Part shown: in pieces, positions 16,011 through 24,306 of the stretch
Layout of the letters: every line of letters starts with the position of its first letter
How positions within the stretch are numbered: the stretch's first letter is position 1
DNA from: GCA-2688265 sp964527395
GTDB lineage: Archaea > Nanobdellota > Nanobdellia > Woesearchaeales > GW2011-AR9
Direction of reading: 5' to 3'
Length of the DNA: 64,000 nucleotides
NCBI GenBank assembly: GCA_964527395.1
Contig: CAZGQD010000007.1
Span: forward strand, 4,723 to 68,722
Position numbers and translations under genes: made by a program
Notes under the pieces: model-generated
Told to the model about the DNA's origin: nothing
The model's database searches: none
Seen by the model: only the letters and a program-made list of their open reading frames with translations

Positions 16011-16766
16011 TTAGTAATCTGCAAATGGATTTGGCAATGAATTAACTCTTTCTTTTTCCCTCCATCTTTGGTAAGCATTTCTTAATAAGCTAATCCCTTC
16101 ATCACCTTTAAAGATTAATTCAAAATCAATAGGAAATGTTGAATTAGGGTCCCTATCTCTGAAAACATAATTGTATGTCCCTAACTCAACGTACTCCTTT
16201 TCAAAGGCAGTTTTCAATTCATCTTTGGTTAAAACGAATCTAACTAATCTCTTATAATTAGGATCATTCACAAATTCATCAGTAGTATTAAAATAACTTG
16301 TATGAACAGAATCATGCCAAAAAAGATCATGACTTGAACCTAAATCTGAACTGCTTTCACCCCATTTTATTACTTCTTCTTCAGACAATACTCTCGTTAA
16401 AATTATTTCATCTTTAAAGTTTTCTAATAAGTACATATTTATTGGTTTTGGAGTTAAGTTTTCAATTGTTCCATTGATTTTATAGATAGAATATTGAGAT
16501 TTTTTATTAGAAGTGTGAGTTCCCAAAGGTATAAGATGGCCGTTATACTCAAGGAAACTTCTATTTCTTCTTAAAGATCTTCCAAATCTCTTTACAGTAA
16601 TATCGACATGGTGGGTTCTTCTACCATGCTGAAGATCCAATAGTCTATTTCTACTGTCCCTAATTGTATCAGTTACCCAATATCTTACTATTTCTTGTGA
16701 TTCAGAATTAGATACTCCAAATAAATGCCAATTGTTATTTATTATGTCAAAAAGACTTAAACCCAT
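16011..16766 (-). CDS. Hypothetical protein between folA and thyA
   Basis: 251 residues, soluble, rich in Arg, Asn and aromatic residues, no signal peptide. Landmarks are LLDLQHGRRTHHVDITVKRFGR (about 42-63), EEEVIKWGES, a SHDLFWHDSVHTSYF stretch with several His, and a WREKERVN tail. No family recognised. An own TATA-like box (about 16793-16803, minus) is present, so co-regulation with folA/thyA is possible but not shown. Confidence 0.55.
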   Translation of the reverse strand: MGLSLFDIINNNWHLFGVSNSESQEIVRYWVTDTIRDSRNRLLDLQHGRRTHHVDITVKRFGRSLRRNRSFLEYNGHLIPLGTHTSNKKSQYSIYKINGTIENLTPKPINMYLLENFKDEIILTRVLSEEEVIKWGESSSDLGSSHDLFWHDSVHTSYFNTTDEFVNDPNYKRLVRFVLTKDELKTAFEKEYVELGTYNYVFRDRDPNSTFPIDFELIFKGDEGISLLRNAYQRWREKERVNSLPNPFADY

Positions 16767-16819
16767 TTAACCCGTAAAAAGAGACAGTTTTTAAAAATAT
16801 ATCTTCAATTTGCTTTAAA

Positions 16820-17719
16820 TCAAACAGAAATTGGAGCTTTAATAGGTGGATGAGGGTCGTAGTTCTCTACTTTGATGTCTTCGAAAGTAATGTCAAACAG
16901 ATTTGTCTTGTCTTTGTTGATTGTTAGATTTGGAAGTGGTCTTGGCTGTCTTTGCAGCTGTTCTCTTGTTTGGTCTAAATGGTTCAAATATAGATGCACA
17001 TCGCCGCCAGTCCAAACAAAAGTGCCTGGTTCTAAGCCGCAGTGTCTTGCAACCATAATAGTAAGAAGTGCGTAAGAAGCAATATTGAAAGGTACGCCTA
17101 AGAAGACATCGCAACTTCTTTGGTATAATTGGCAAGATAGTTTTTTGTTTGTTACATTGAATTGGAATAGGCAATGGCAAGGTGGTAAGAGCATGTTTTG
17201 GATCTGAGTTGGGTTCCAAGCACAAATAATCATTCTTCTACTATGTGGGCTTTGTTTGATTAGTTCCAAAGTGTTTTTTAATTGGTCAACACCGTTAAAA
17301 TCACGCCACTGTTTACCGTAAACAGGACCAACATCGCCCCATTTCTTTGCGAACTCTTCGTTTGTCTTGATTTGTTCTAGATACTCTTTCATTCTTGCTT
17401 TCCAAGCTTCACTGTATTTAGGATAGAGTTCTTCCAAATTATTTTGTTTTAAGAAATTTTGATAAGGCCATTCGTTCCAAATGTTTACTTTGTTTTCCAC
17501 TAAGTATTTGATGTTGGTGTCGCCCTTTATAAACCACAACAGTTCGTGTGTTATTGCTCTCATGTAAGTCTTTTTGGTAGTTAGAAGTGGAAAACCTTTG
17601 CTAAGATCAAAGCGCATCTGGTAACCAAAAGTGCCTAAAGTGCCAGTACCCGTTCTGTCTTCTTTTTTCTCGCCGTTTTCTAGGACGTGTTTAAGTAAAT
17701 CTAAGTATTGTTGAACCAT
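16820..17719 (-). CDS. thyA: Thymidylate synthase, ThyA type
   Basis: 299 residues. Makes dTMP from dUMP using methylene-THF. Motifs: EDRTGTGTLGTFG near residue 20 (phosphate Arg), FPLLTTKK, WGDVGPVYGKQWR, active-site Cys in LPPCHCLFQF, QRSCDVFLGVPFNIASYALL and the C-terminal region ending in PISV. Complete. Divergent from folC, sharing a 126-nt promoter region. Many archaea use ThyX, so ThyA with DHFR suggests a bacterial-type route. Confidence 0.95.
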   Translation of the reverse strand: MVQQYLDLLKHVLENGEKKEDRTGTGTLGTFGYQMRFDLSKGFPLLTTKKTYMRAITHELLWFIKGDTNIKYLVENKVNIWNEWPYQNFLKQNNLEELYPKYSEAWKARMKEYLEQIKTNEEFAKKWGDVGPVYGKQWRDFNGVDQLKNTLELIKQSPHSRRMIICAWNPTQIQNMLLPPCHCLFQFNVTNKKLSCQLYQRSCDVFLGVPFNIASYALLTIMVARHCGLEPGTFVWTGGDVHLYLNHLDQTREQLQRQPRPLPNLTINKDKTNLFDITFEDIKVENYDPHPPIKAPISV

Positions 17720-17814
17720 TTTTGCAGCTTCTTTAGCTTGTTTTTGAGTTTAGTATTTAAATGGATTATGGTGCTGTGGGATAGAAGTGGAAAGAGTAAT
17801 ATTTTTAAGAGGTT

Positions 17815-17826
17815 AATTTATATATT
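17815..17826 (+). promoter_or_regulatory. TATA box for folC
   Basis: AATTTATATATT lies 20-31 nt before ATG 17846. It supports that start over earlier in-frame codons that would overlap the thyA start. Confidence 0.5.
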
Positions 17827-17845
17827 GTTTAAGGTTCGCCTAATA

Positions 17846-19147
17846 ATGGTATTTGATGCTAGTAAGTATTTGTATTCCCTTCAACACTTTGGTGTGAAGT
17901 TAGGGCTTTCGCGTATGGAGAAACTAATGTCAGTGCTTGGTGATCCTCATGCTTCTTTTGCTACAGTGCATGTGGCAGGAACAAATGGGAAAGGGTCTGT
18001 TTGTGCAATGCTGGCTTCTGTGCTTAAAGCTGCTGGGTTTAAAGTTGGGCTTTATACTAGTCCACATTTAGTTAAGTTTAATGAAAGAATTAGTGTTGTT
18101 GGTGAAGCAATTAGTGAGGAGGATTTGTCTTCTATAACTTTGTCAATTAAGGAACGTTTTAATGACAGTAAAATTACTTTTTTTGAGTTTACAACAGCTG
18201 TGGCGTTTGAGTATTTTGCTCGAGAAGGTGTTGATATTGCGATAATTGAAGTTGGACTTGGGGGTCGGCTAGATGCAACTAATGTGATTAAACCAATTGT
18301 GTCTGTGATTACTAATATTGACCTTGACCATACAAAAGTTCTTGGTGAAACACGTTCTGAAATTGCTTTTGAGAAAGGAGGGATCATAAAAAGTGGAGTG
18401 CCGGTTGTTTGTGGTGAACGTAACACTGAGATAATATCTTTGTTTGAGAAGATTTGCTCTGAGAGAAGGAGTGAAATATTTTCTGTTGATTATAATTATT
18501 CTATTTTGTCGTCTACAATTCATGAGCAAAAGTTTAGTTATGGTGGTTTGGAGTTTAAGCTTTCTTTGCTTGGTGAACATCAAATAGGTAATGCCTGTAT
18601 AGTGTTAAAAGTACTTGAGTTACTTAGATCTAAGGGTTTTAATGTTTCTAAAGAAGCTATTGATGTTGGGTTTGCTGCTGTAAAATGGCCTGGGCGTTTA
18701 CAAGTATTGTCTGAAAAACCGTTAGTAATGCTTGATGGCGCACATAATCCTGCTGGAATGGCTAAGTTGGAGGAATTTTTGAGTGAGAAATTGTTTGCAG
18801 AGACTCCTTTTGATAAGTTAGATGAAGAAAAGGCTAAAAATCCTGCTTTTGATAGGAAAAATGTATGTGTAATTGGAATATCTACTGGTAAAGATGTTGA
18901 GTGGATCTTTGAGAAGATTTCTGAATACTTTCAATCTGTGATAATTACTGAAGCTTCACATAGAGCTATTGCTAAAGAAGAGTTGGCCGAGGTTGCTGAT
19001 TACTATTTTACTGGAATTGAGATTTCTGAGATTGGATCTGCTTTAGATTTGGCTAAAGAGAAAGTTGGAGCTGATGGGTTTGTGCTGGTTACTGGATCAT
19101 TGTATGTAATTGGTGATGTTTTAGCTGGGATTGAAGGTAAAATGTAG
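17846..19147 (+). CDS. folC: Folylpolyglutamate / dihydrofolate synthase
   Basis: 433 residues from ATG 17846. Mur-ligase fold, ATP-dependent addition of glutamate to folates. YLYSLQHFGVKLGLSRM (7-23) is typical of FolC, followed by P-loop VAGTNGKGSV (about 48-57), FTTAVAFEYFA, EVGLGGRLDATN, NIDLDHTKVLG, a carbamylated-Lys region EKGGIIK and the C-terminal domain motif LDGAHNPAG. Complete length. Divergent partner of thyA. Confidence 0.92.
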   Translation: MVFDASKYLYSLQHFGVKLGLSRMEKLMSVLGDPHASFATVHVAGTNGKGSVCAMLASVLKAAGFKVGLYTSPHLVKFNERISVVGEAISEEDLSSITLSIKERFNDSKITFFEFTTAVAFEYFAREGVDIAIIEVGLGGRLDATNVIKPIVSVITNIDLDHTKVLGETRSEIAFEKGGIIKSGVPVVCGERNTEIISLFEKICSERRSEIFSVDYNYSILSSTIHEQKFSYGGLEFKLSLLGEHQIGNACIVLKVLELLRSKGFNVSKEAIDVGFAAVKWPGRLQVLSEKPLVMLDGAHNPAGMAKLEEFLSEKLFAETPFDKLDEEKAKNPAFDRKNVCVIGISTGKDVEWIFEKISEYFQSVIITEASHRAIAKEELAEVADYYFTGIEISEIGSALDLAKEKVGADGFVLVTGSLYVIGDVLAGIEGKM

Positions 19148-19195
19148 TTTAGTTTTGAAAAGATCGATTAATTTGAGGCGTATTTGTGTTTCTTC

Positions 19196-19215
19196 TTGGA
19201 GTTCGCATAATGTTT
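19196..19215 (+). repeat. Dispersed repeat TTGGAGTTCGCATAATGTTT, copy 4
   Basis: Begins 49 nt after folC's stop, again on the + strand, preceded by a pyrimidine-rich run. It lies 13.4 kb from copy 3. Core GAGTTCGCATAATGTTT is identical to copies 2 and 3. Confidence 0.7.
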
Positions 19216-19315
19216 GTGGTTGTGTCTGTTTCATATATGATTAACCTACAGATAGTAGTGTTTTTCGTGATTTTAACTGGTTATATTTATAAAAAAGAGC
19301 CATATTTTGAGCTTA

Positions 19316-20137
19316 ATGAGAGATTCATCAAGATTGGTTGGATTAGCTGGGTTTTTAGGAGCAGGATTAACTAGTTCTGGCTGTGGTTCAGATTGGATTA
19401 TAACTAGTGCGCCGCTTTTTGCAGATAAGACTATTGTAGAAGAATGTGCATCACTTAGTAGAATTTCTGATTACGAAGATATTTGTGCTGTGTTCGCAGA
19501 TGGAGAGCAAGTAGCAGAAGATAATTGTAATTATGGGTTTTTAGCTTCGCAAAATAGAGTTGACCAGTTCATTGATAGAGAGTTAGCTGAAGGTGAATAT
19601 GAAGTTTTCCCTATTATAAGTGAAACTGAAATTTTGACAGGCACAGGGTATTCTTCAGTAGAAGGAAGTCTAGTCAGTTTAGCAGAAAATCAAAGTGTAG
19701 ATTTGGTTAAGAAAAATGTAGTAATTGGACAGCATTATGAGGAAACTTTTTTGACTTGTTCTTATGCTTGGCTAGAAGGAGAAAATGTATGTGATGAAGG
19801 CCTATATTCAAGTTCTACAAAAATAGGAATGGGTGTTGAATATAATGGAGAAGAACTTCATGAAATTGTTGATGTTTTAAGTGGAATTGGGATTTCATTG
19901 AAAAGTAATGTATTATATGATGTAGAATGGGATTGTTTTAGAATTTATGCTGGTGCTAACTTAGAAGTAGAAAATGATTCAGGAGAAACTACTTTTTCCA
20001 ATACGAGAATAGGAGAATTTGATTCTTTAGATGCTGCTGAAACATTAACAGTTGATTTTGTTGATAGTGTTCATGATTATCATGAATTATTTGATAGCTA
20101 CGTTATTAGTGGTAGTGATACTGGAAATTATGAATAA
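19316..20137 (+). CDS. Secreted lipoprotein, paralogue 1 of 3
   Basis: 273 residues from ATG 19316; ATTTATAAA at 19285-19293 is the TATA box, making it leaderless. The signal peptide ends LTSSGC (Cys about 23). The mature part has conserved Cys pairs also found in the two following paralogues: an early EECASL...DICAVF, then NCNYGFLA, TCSYAWLEGENVCDEG, and a late VEWDCFRIY. Acidic overall, few Lys/Arg. No known domain. Likely a disulfide-bonded surface protein. Confidence 0.65.
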   Translation: MRDSSRLVGLAGFLGAGLTSSGCGSDWIITSAPLFADKTIVEECASLSRISDYEDICAVFADGEQVAEDNCNYGFLASQNRVDQFIDRELAEGEYEVFPIISETEILTGTGYSSVEGSLVSLAENQSVDLVKKNVVIGQHYEETFLTCSYAWLEGENVCDEGLYSSSTKIGMGVEYNGEELHEIVDVLSGIGISLKSNVLYDVEWDCFRIYAGANLEVENDSGETTFSNTRIGEFDSLDAAETLTVDFVDSVHDYHELFDSYVISGSDTGNYE

Positions 20138-20243
20138 AGTGGACAATATAGTAGTGGACTTGCTGCAGGAGAATTGAACAGAGTGTCTGTTTTTAACTTA
20201 TATGAATGAAAATAACAATTGAATTTAGTGAGGAATTATAAAA

Positions 20244-21005
20244 ATGACAAATAGATTAGGATTAGTTGGATTATTAGGAGCAGGGTTAAGTAGTGGGTGT
20301 GTTCCGGAATATCGTGCAGTTCCACAAATGGGATCTGTTATGGTTACAGATGAAACTATTACTGATTGTGCTTCATTATTTTTGCTAGATGATGCTGGAC
20401 TTTGTGACACTTTCATTGATGATAGTACTGCAAAAGGACTGTGTCTTAATAACTATGCTGCAGCTCAAGATGAAGCATTAGGATTATTAGAATTGGCAGA
20501 TACTGCTGAAGGTAGCTTAGTAGGGAGTTTAGAAGGTGAAGGTAGTTTTTCAAGTTCTCTTGGATATTCGGCTGATCAAGAGGCATTAGTTAGTTTAGAT
20601 CAAGCAGAAACTGTTGATACAATTGAAAGGTTTTTTACTGTTTTTCAGAATTCTTCTGATAGTCCGTTCTTTTCTTGTAGTTACATTAAAGCAGCAGGAG
20701 GAAATGCATGTGAAGATGCAGTGTATTTAGTCTCTGCATTTGCTGGGAATGAATTTGATTCAGAATTACCATTTGGTGAACAAGGAAATGTTAGGATTGA
20801 TCTAACAAGACCTTTAAATTATGTTGTTGAAGAAGGATGTTATTCTGTTTTTGATGAAGCTATGCTAAATGTGAGCCCTTCTGTTGGAGAAGCTTTTATT
20901 GGGGCTACTGAAGGGAACTTAGACAATGCTTATCTCTTAGATGCTGAAGCAAGAACAATTTCTGCTGTTGATTTTATCTTTGCAGCAGATGTGACTTATG
21001 ATTAG
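20244..21005 (+). CDS. Secreted lipoprotein, paralogue 2 of 3
   Basis: 253 residues. Start MTNRLGLVGLLGAGLSSGC gives lipidation at about Cys19. Shares with its neighbours DCASLF...LCDTF, LCLNNY, LGYSADQEALVSL, FSCSYIKAAGGNACED and VVEEGCYSVFDEAMLNV. It is preceded by a 106-nt gap with nothing notable beyond AT-rich stretches. Function unknown; tandem duplication of the same gene is evident. Confidence 0.65.
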   Translation: MTNRLGLVGLLGAGLSSGCVPEYRAVPQMGSVMVTDETITDCASLFLLDDAGLCDTFIDDSTAKGLCLNNYAAAQDEALGLLELADTAEGSLVGSLEGEGSFSSSLGYSADQEALVSLDQAETVDTIERFFTVFQNSSDSPFFSCSYIKAAGGNACEDAVYLVSAFAGNEFDSELPFGEQGNVRIDLTRPLNYVVEEGCYSVFDEAMLNVSPSVGEAFIGATEGNLDNAYLLDAEARTISAVDFIFAADVTYD

Positions 21006-21069
21006 AATTGATTTTATTTTTTTATTTAATTAGCACATTGAAAAAAATTGAAAAAAGTGAGTGAATGAA

Positions 21070-21858
21070 ATGGGAAATAGATTTGGATTAAATGGAGTAT
21101 TAAGTTTAGGAGTATTAAGCCTTGGAATTGGTAGTGGCTGTACTCCGCCATCTTGGTATCCTTTCCCTAAAAGTGATGATTACAATTTGAGTGAAGATGT
21201 TTATGAAGGTTGTGCTTCATTATATTCACAAGAAGATATTTCTGATTTATGTGAAGCTTTTTCTTTTGGAGATGAAAATTTGAATGCTTTATGTGTTGAA
21301 AATTATGAAAATGTTCAGGAGATTGGTTTAGAGTCTTTTGAGGGAATTATTGATGAAGTGCATGACTTAGCAGCAGGAGATGTTGAGAATACAGAAAGAT
21401 TAACTACCACAACAGGATATTCTCTAGAAAGGGATGCTTTTATTAGCTTAGATGAAGGAGTTTCAGTTGGACTTAAAGAAAAGGCATTTGTTTTAAATGA
21501 CAATGAATTTTTTGGTGGAACATATTTTGATTGTAGATATATTTTGCTTGATGGTGACAATGTTTGTGATAACCCAAAATATTCTAGTTCTGTCCTGTTT
21601 AGCCATAACCTTCATGGAGATCAAAGTCTTGAAGGTTTTTTAAGTGGAAAAATTGAATTTGTTCGTAATATCCAATATGTTGTTGAAGAAGAATGTTTTG
21701 ATGTTTTTTATGGAGCCGAATTGAATATTAAGAGAACAGGGATGGAGAGTTTTTCTGGCAATGCAAGTGTAGGTTATGAGAGCCTTTTATATGCAGAAAC
21801 AGATTTAATAGATGCAGTTGATACAGCAACTGATGTGATCATGAATTATCAGTATTAA
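21070..21858 (+). CDS. Secreted lipoprotein, paralogue 3 of 3
   Basis: 262 residues from ATG 21070 (MGNRFGLNGVLSL...), matching the M-x-NR-x-G-L start of paralogue 2; an in-frame GTG at 21061 is less likely. Lipobox region GIGSGC. Conserved features repeat: GCASLY...LCEAF, LCVENYE, GYSLERDAFISLDE, FDCRYILLDGDNVCDNP, VVEEECFDVFYGAELNI. It is followed after 30 nt by the first PP2C-like gene, which has its own TATA box. Confidence 0.65.
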   Translation: MGNRFGLNGVLSLGVLSLGIGSGCTPPSWYPFPKSDDYNLSEDVYEGCASLYSQEDISDLCEAFSFGDENLNALCVENYENVQEIGLESFEGIIDEVHDLAAGDVENTERLTTTTGYSLERDAFISLDEGVSVGLKEKAFVLNDNEFFGGTYFDCRYILLDGDNVCDNPKYSSSVLFSHNLHGDQSLEGFLSGKIEFVRNIQYVVEEECFDVFYGAELNIKRTGMESFSGNASVGYESLLYAETDLIDAVDTATDVIMNYQY

Positions 21859-21868
21859 CTTATAAATA
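21859..21868 (+). promoter_or_regulatory. TATA box for the first PP2C-like gene
   Basis: CTTATAAATA immediately after the stop of the third lipoprotein gene, 21-30 nt before ATG 21889. Confidence 0.5.
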
Positions 21869-21888
21869 AACTACTTTTCTATTGAATT

Positions 21889-22911
21889 ATGCAAATTTCA
21901 CCATATTTTTTAAAGGACAGATTAAGTTATGAATGTTTTAGTAGGTATCAGGTTGGTTCTACATTAGTTGAAATTGCAGCTGGTTCTTTAGTTCATATTG
22001 GAAGAGAAGAGATTTTGAATCGTGATTCATTTTCGTTTGGACCAGTTATGCGTTCTGGAGAAACAAAAGGCGTCATAACAGGTGCTTTTGATGGGATGGG
22101 AACTTATTTTGAATCATTTATTGTGGCGCAAATGGCTGCTGAGATGCTTGTAGTTTATGCATGCGAGAGAGATCAAGAGTTTGATGCTAATGAATTTATT
22201 GAAGATTATTTTGAAGAAACTGTTCCAGATAGTGTTCATTCTAGAACAATGGTTGAAAGATTGAATATTTTGGCTAGAACTAATGAAGAAATTGGACTTG
22301 ATGTGCTAGTTAAAGAACATATATCGCCTGTTTTGCATGCATATCGTGAAATTGTGCAAAAAGAGTGTGGAACTACAGCTGCCTTGCAATTGCATCGTGA
22401 AGCTTGCGTGGATTTATATTTTCAAGGAGATACATGTAATATTTGGCGTGAAGGAAGAGAATATTTCTGGGGAGGAGAACATACTGATGCTGCTGAGGTT
22501 AAGAGATTATCTGAATATGAGAATAAATTTCCTTTGGAAAGAAGAGATGAATTAATTGGTGTGAAGAAAAGAAATATTGTTTCATATGGACTTACTTATG
22601 TTTATCCTTTTTTAGATCACCTAGAGGTTTTAAATGTGTCTGAGGCAGATATAGTTATGTCAATGACAGATGGTTTTGAAAGACTGCGTGCAGCTAGAAT
22701 AAAAGAAGTCATCTCTGAGTTGGATAGAAGAGAAAGACCATTGAATATTGTTAATTCCATAATTAGGGCTGCAGGACATACTAGAAATACAGACGATAAA
22801 ACTATTGTTTTGGCTAGGCGTAGTGGTCCTTTAGTTCCCGAGATTCAAGTAGCTGAAAGTCAGGAAAATAGAGAAGGGTTTTTGTCTAATTTTAGGAATA
22901 TTTTTAGATGA
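21889..22911 (+). CDS. PP2C-like protein phosphatase, copy 1
   Basis: 340 residues. PPM/PP2C signatures in order: MRSGETKGVITGAFDGMG (metal-binding DGxG), AQMAAEMLVVYA, CGTTAALQLH (GTTA core), QGDTCNIWR (GD), ADIVMSMTDGFE (the S-DG motif as MTDG) and NTDDKTIVLARR (metal-binding D). These hold the acidic residues for two Mn/Mg ions. No signal peptide, so cytosolic. Substrate unknown; no matching kinase is seen in the window. It is about 40% similar in layout to the next gene. Confidence 0.75.
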   Translation: MQISPYFLKDRLSYECFSRYQVGSTLVEIAAGSLVHIGREEILNRDSFSFGPVMRSGETKGVITGAFDGMGTYFESFIVAQMAAEMLVVYACERDQEFDANEFIEDYFEETVPDSVHSRTMVERLNILARTNEEIGLDVLVKEHISPVLHAYREIVQKECGTTAALQLHREACVDLYFQGDTCNIWREGREYFWGGEHTDAAEVKRLSEYENKFPLERRDELIGVKKRNIVSYGLTYVYPFLDHLEVLNVSEADIVMSMTDGFERLRAARIKEVISELDRRERPLNIVNSIIRAAGHTRNTDDKTIVLARRSGPLVPEIQVAESQENREGFLSNFRNIFR

Positions 22912-23028
22912 AGGATACTGTAAAAAAGGGTTTTTTGATCATTTTGGTGGTTTTTTAGGTCGATTAATTGTTTGATAGTGATCAATTGATTGTTTCTTTA
23001 ATTTGCTACACCTATTGTAGTAGATCTT

Positions 23029-23038
23029 GTTTATACTA
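23029..23038 (+). promoter_or_regulatory. TATA box for the second PP2C-like gene
   Basis: GTTTATACTA 22-31 nt before ATG 23060. It overlaps the upstream part of the longer open frame and so supports the shorter start. Confidence 0.45.
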
Positions 23039-23059
23039 AGTTTTGTTTTAGTTTGTTTT

Positions 23060-24202
23060 ATGCCAATAACAACAACAAACAATGTCGGAAGACGAAATTA
23101 TGGGCTTTTAGGAAGCTATGAAGTGGGTTTGACAACAATTGATATTGCAGCAAGTTCAGCTGTGAACACAAAATATGGCGATGATCTCAATCGCGATGCA
23201 TTATATTTTGGACCAGTAATACGTTCTGGAGAAACAGTTGGAGTAATTGGAGGAGTTTTTGATGGGATTGGAGCAGCTGTAGAATCTGCGAGTGCCTCTA
23301 GAATGGCAGCCGCTATGCTAGGAGTATACGCAAGTGAACGTGGTTCAAGTAATGCTATACGTTTTTTGTGTCCATATTTTAAGAAATTTAGTCCGCGTGA
23401 TGCTCATATTCAAACTATGATGATGAAGGTTGATGAACTTGGACGTACTACTAATGATGTTTCGCTTGGTGATTTATCAAGAGAATTTATTCGACCAGTG
23501 TTGGTTGCATATAAAGCATTGACTGAAGCTACAACAGGAAAGAGGAGTAGTTGTGGAACAACTTCGGCATTACAGTTTCATACTGAAAATGACACATCAT
23601 TATATTTTCAAGGTGATGCTGGGAATATCTGGCGAAGGAAAGGAGATTACTTGTGGGGAGGTGAACATTCATTAGTTGCACTTCAACAAGGATTATTTCC
23701 AAAGCAACAAGAGTTACCTTTAGGTTTAAGAGACAAATTAATGTTTTTACCAGGCAGAAATAGAATTTTTTCTAGTGCAGGAGGATTTCATCCATATACT
23801 GAAAGTCTTGAAGCAGTAACAGTAGCTGAAACTGATTTAATTATGTCAATGACAGATGGTTTGGAGAAAATTGGTAGTGGCAATATGAAACGAATGGCAG
23901 ATGAACTTGGAGATGGAGTGACAGTTAACAATTTAGCTGAAAAATTAATGGAAGCTGCAAGATTAAGTGGAAATACAGATGATAAAACTGTTTTAGTTGC
24001 ACAAAGACGCGTAAGATCTGCTCCTGCTTCAAAGACGTTGGCAGCAGCATTACGTCCTACTCCAAAATATGTTCATAGTAGAAATGGGTCTGGAGTTTTC
24101 ACAGGTATGATTGCAAATGCAGGAAGAGTTGGTGGCCCAAGAGGTGTTAAACCTGTTGGAGTTTCCCGTCCTACAGATTCTGGTGGCTATATCGGAGTTT
24201 AG
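23060..24202 (+). CDS. PP2C-like protein phosphatase, copy 2
   Basis: 380 residues from ATG 23060. Same motifs as copy 1: IRSGETVGVIGGVFDGIG, SRMAAAMLGVYASE, SCGTTSALQFH, QGDAGNIWRR, LWGGEHS, DLIMSMTDGLE, NTDDKTVLVAQRR. It adds a ~60-residue basic, Gly/Ala/Pro-rich tail (RSAPASKTLAAALRP...) that copy 1 largely lacks. The pair probably arose by tandem duplication. Possible regulators of the neighbouring surface lipoproteins or export system, but only proximity supports this. Confidence 0.75.
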   Translation: MPITTTNNVGRRNYGLLGSYEVGLTTIDIAASSAVNTKYGDDLNRDALYFGPVIRSGETVGVIGGVFDGIGAAVESASASRMAAAMLGVYASERGSSNAIRFLCPYFKKFSPRDAHIQTMMMKVDELGRTTNDVSLGDLSREFIRPVLVAYKALTEATTGKRSSCGTTSALQFHTENDTSLYFQGDAGNIWRRKGDYLWGGEHSLVALQQGLFPKQQELPLGLRDKLMFLPGRNRIFSSAGGFHPYTESLEAVTVAETDLIMSMTDGLEKIGSGNMKRMADELGDGVTVNNLAEKLMEAARLSGNTDDKTVLVAQRRVRSAPASKTLAAALRPTPKYVHSRNGSGVFTGMIANAGRVGGPRGVKPVGVSRPTDSGGYIGV

Positions 24203-24306
24203 ATGAGGATAGTTCTTTTTATTTTCTTGATTTTTCTTTATTCTGTGTTTATTGATTGTTTATTGATTATTTGTTAGTTATTGGTTTGTATTTTAGGTTC
24301 TTTGTC

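Noticed and set aside
19186..19374. Small + strand hydrophobic frame including the dispersed repeat's ATG
   Set aside because: It overlaps the better supported lipoprotein start and its TATA box, and the hydrophobic run is typical of T-rich intergenic DNA.
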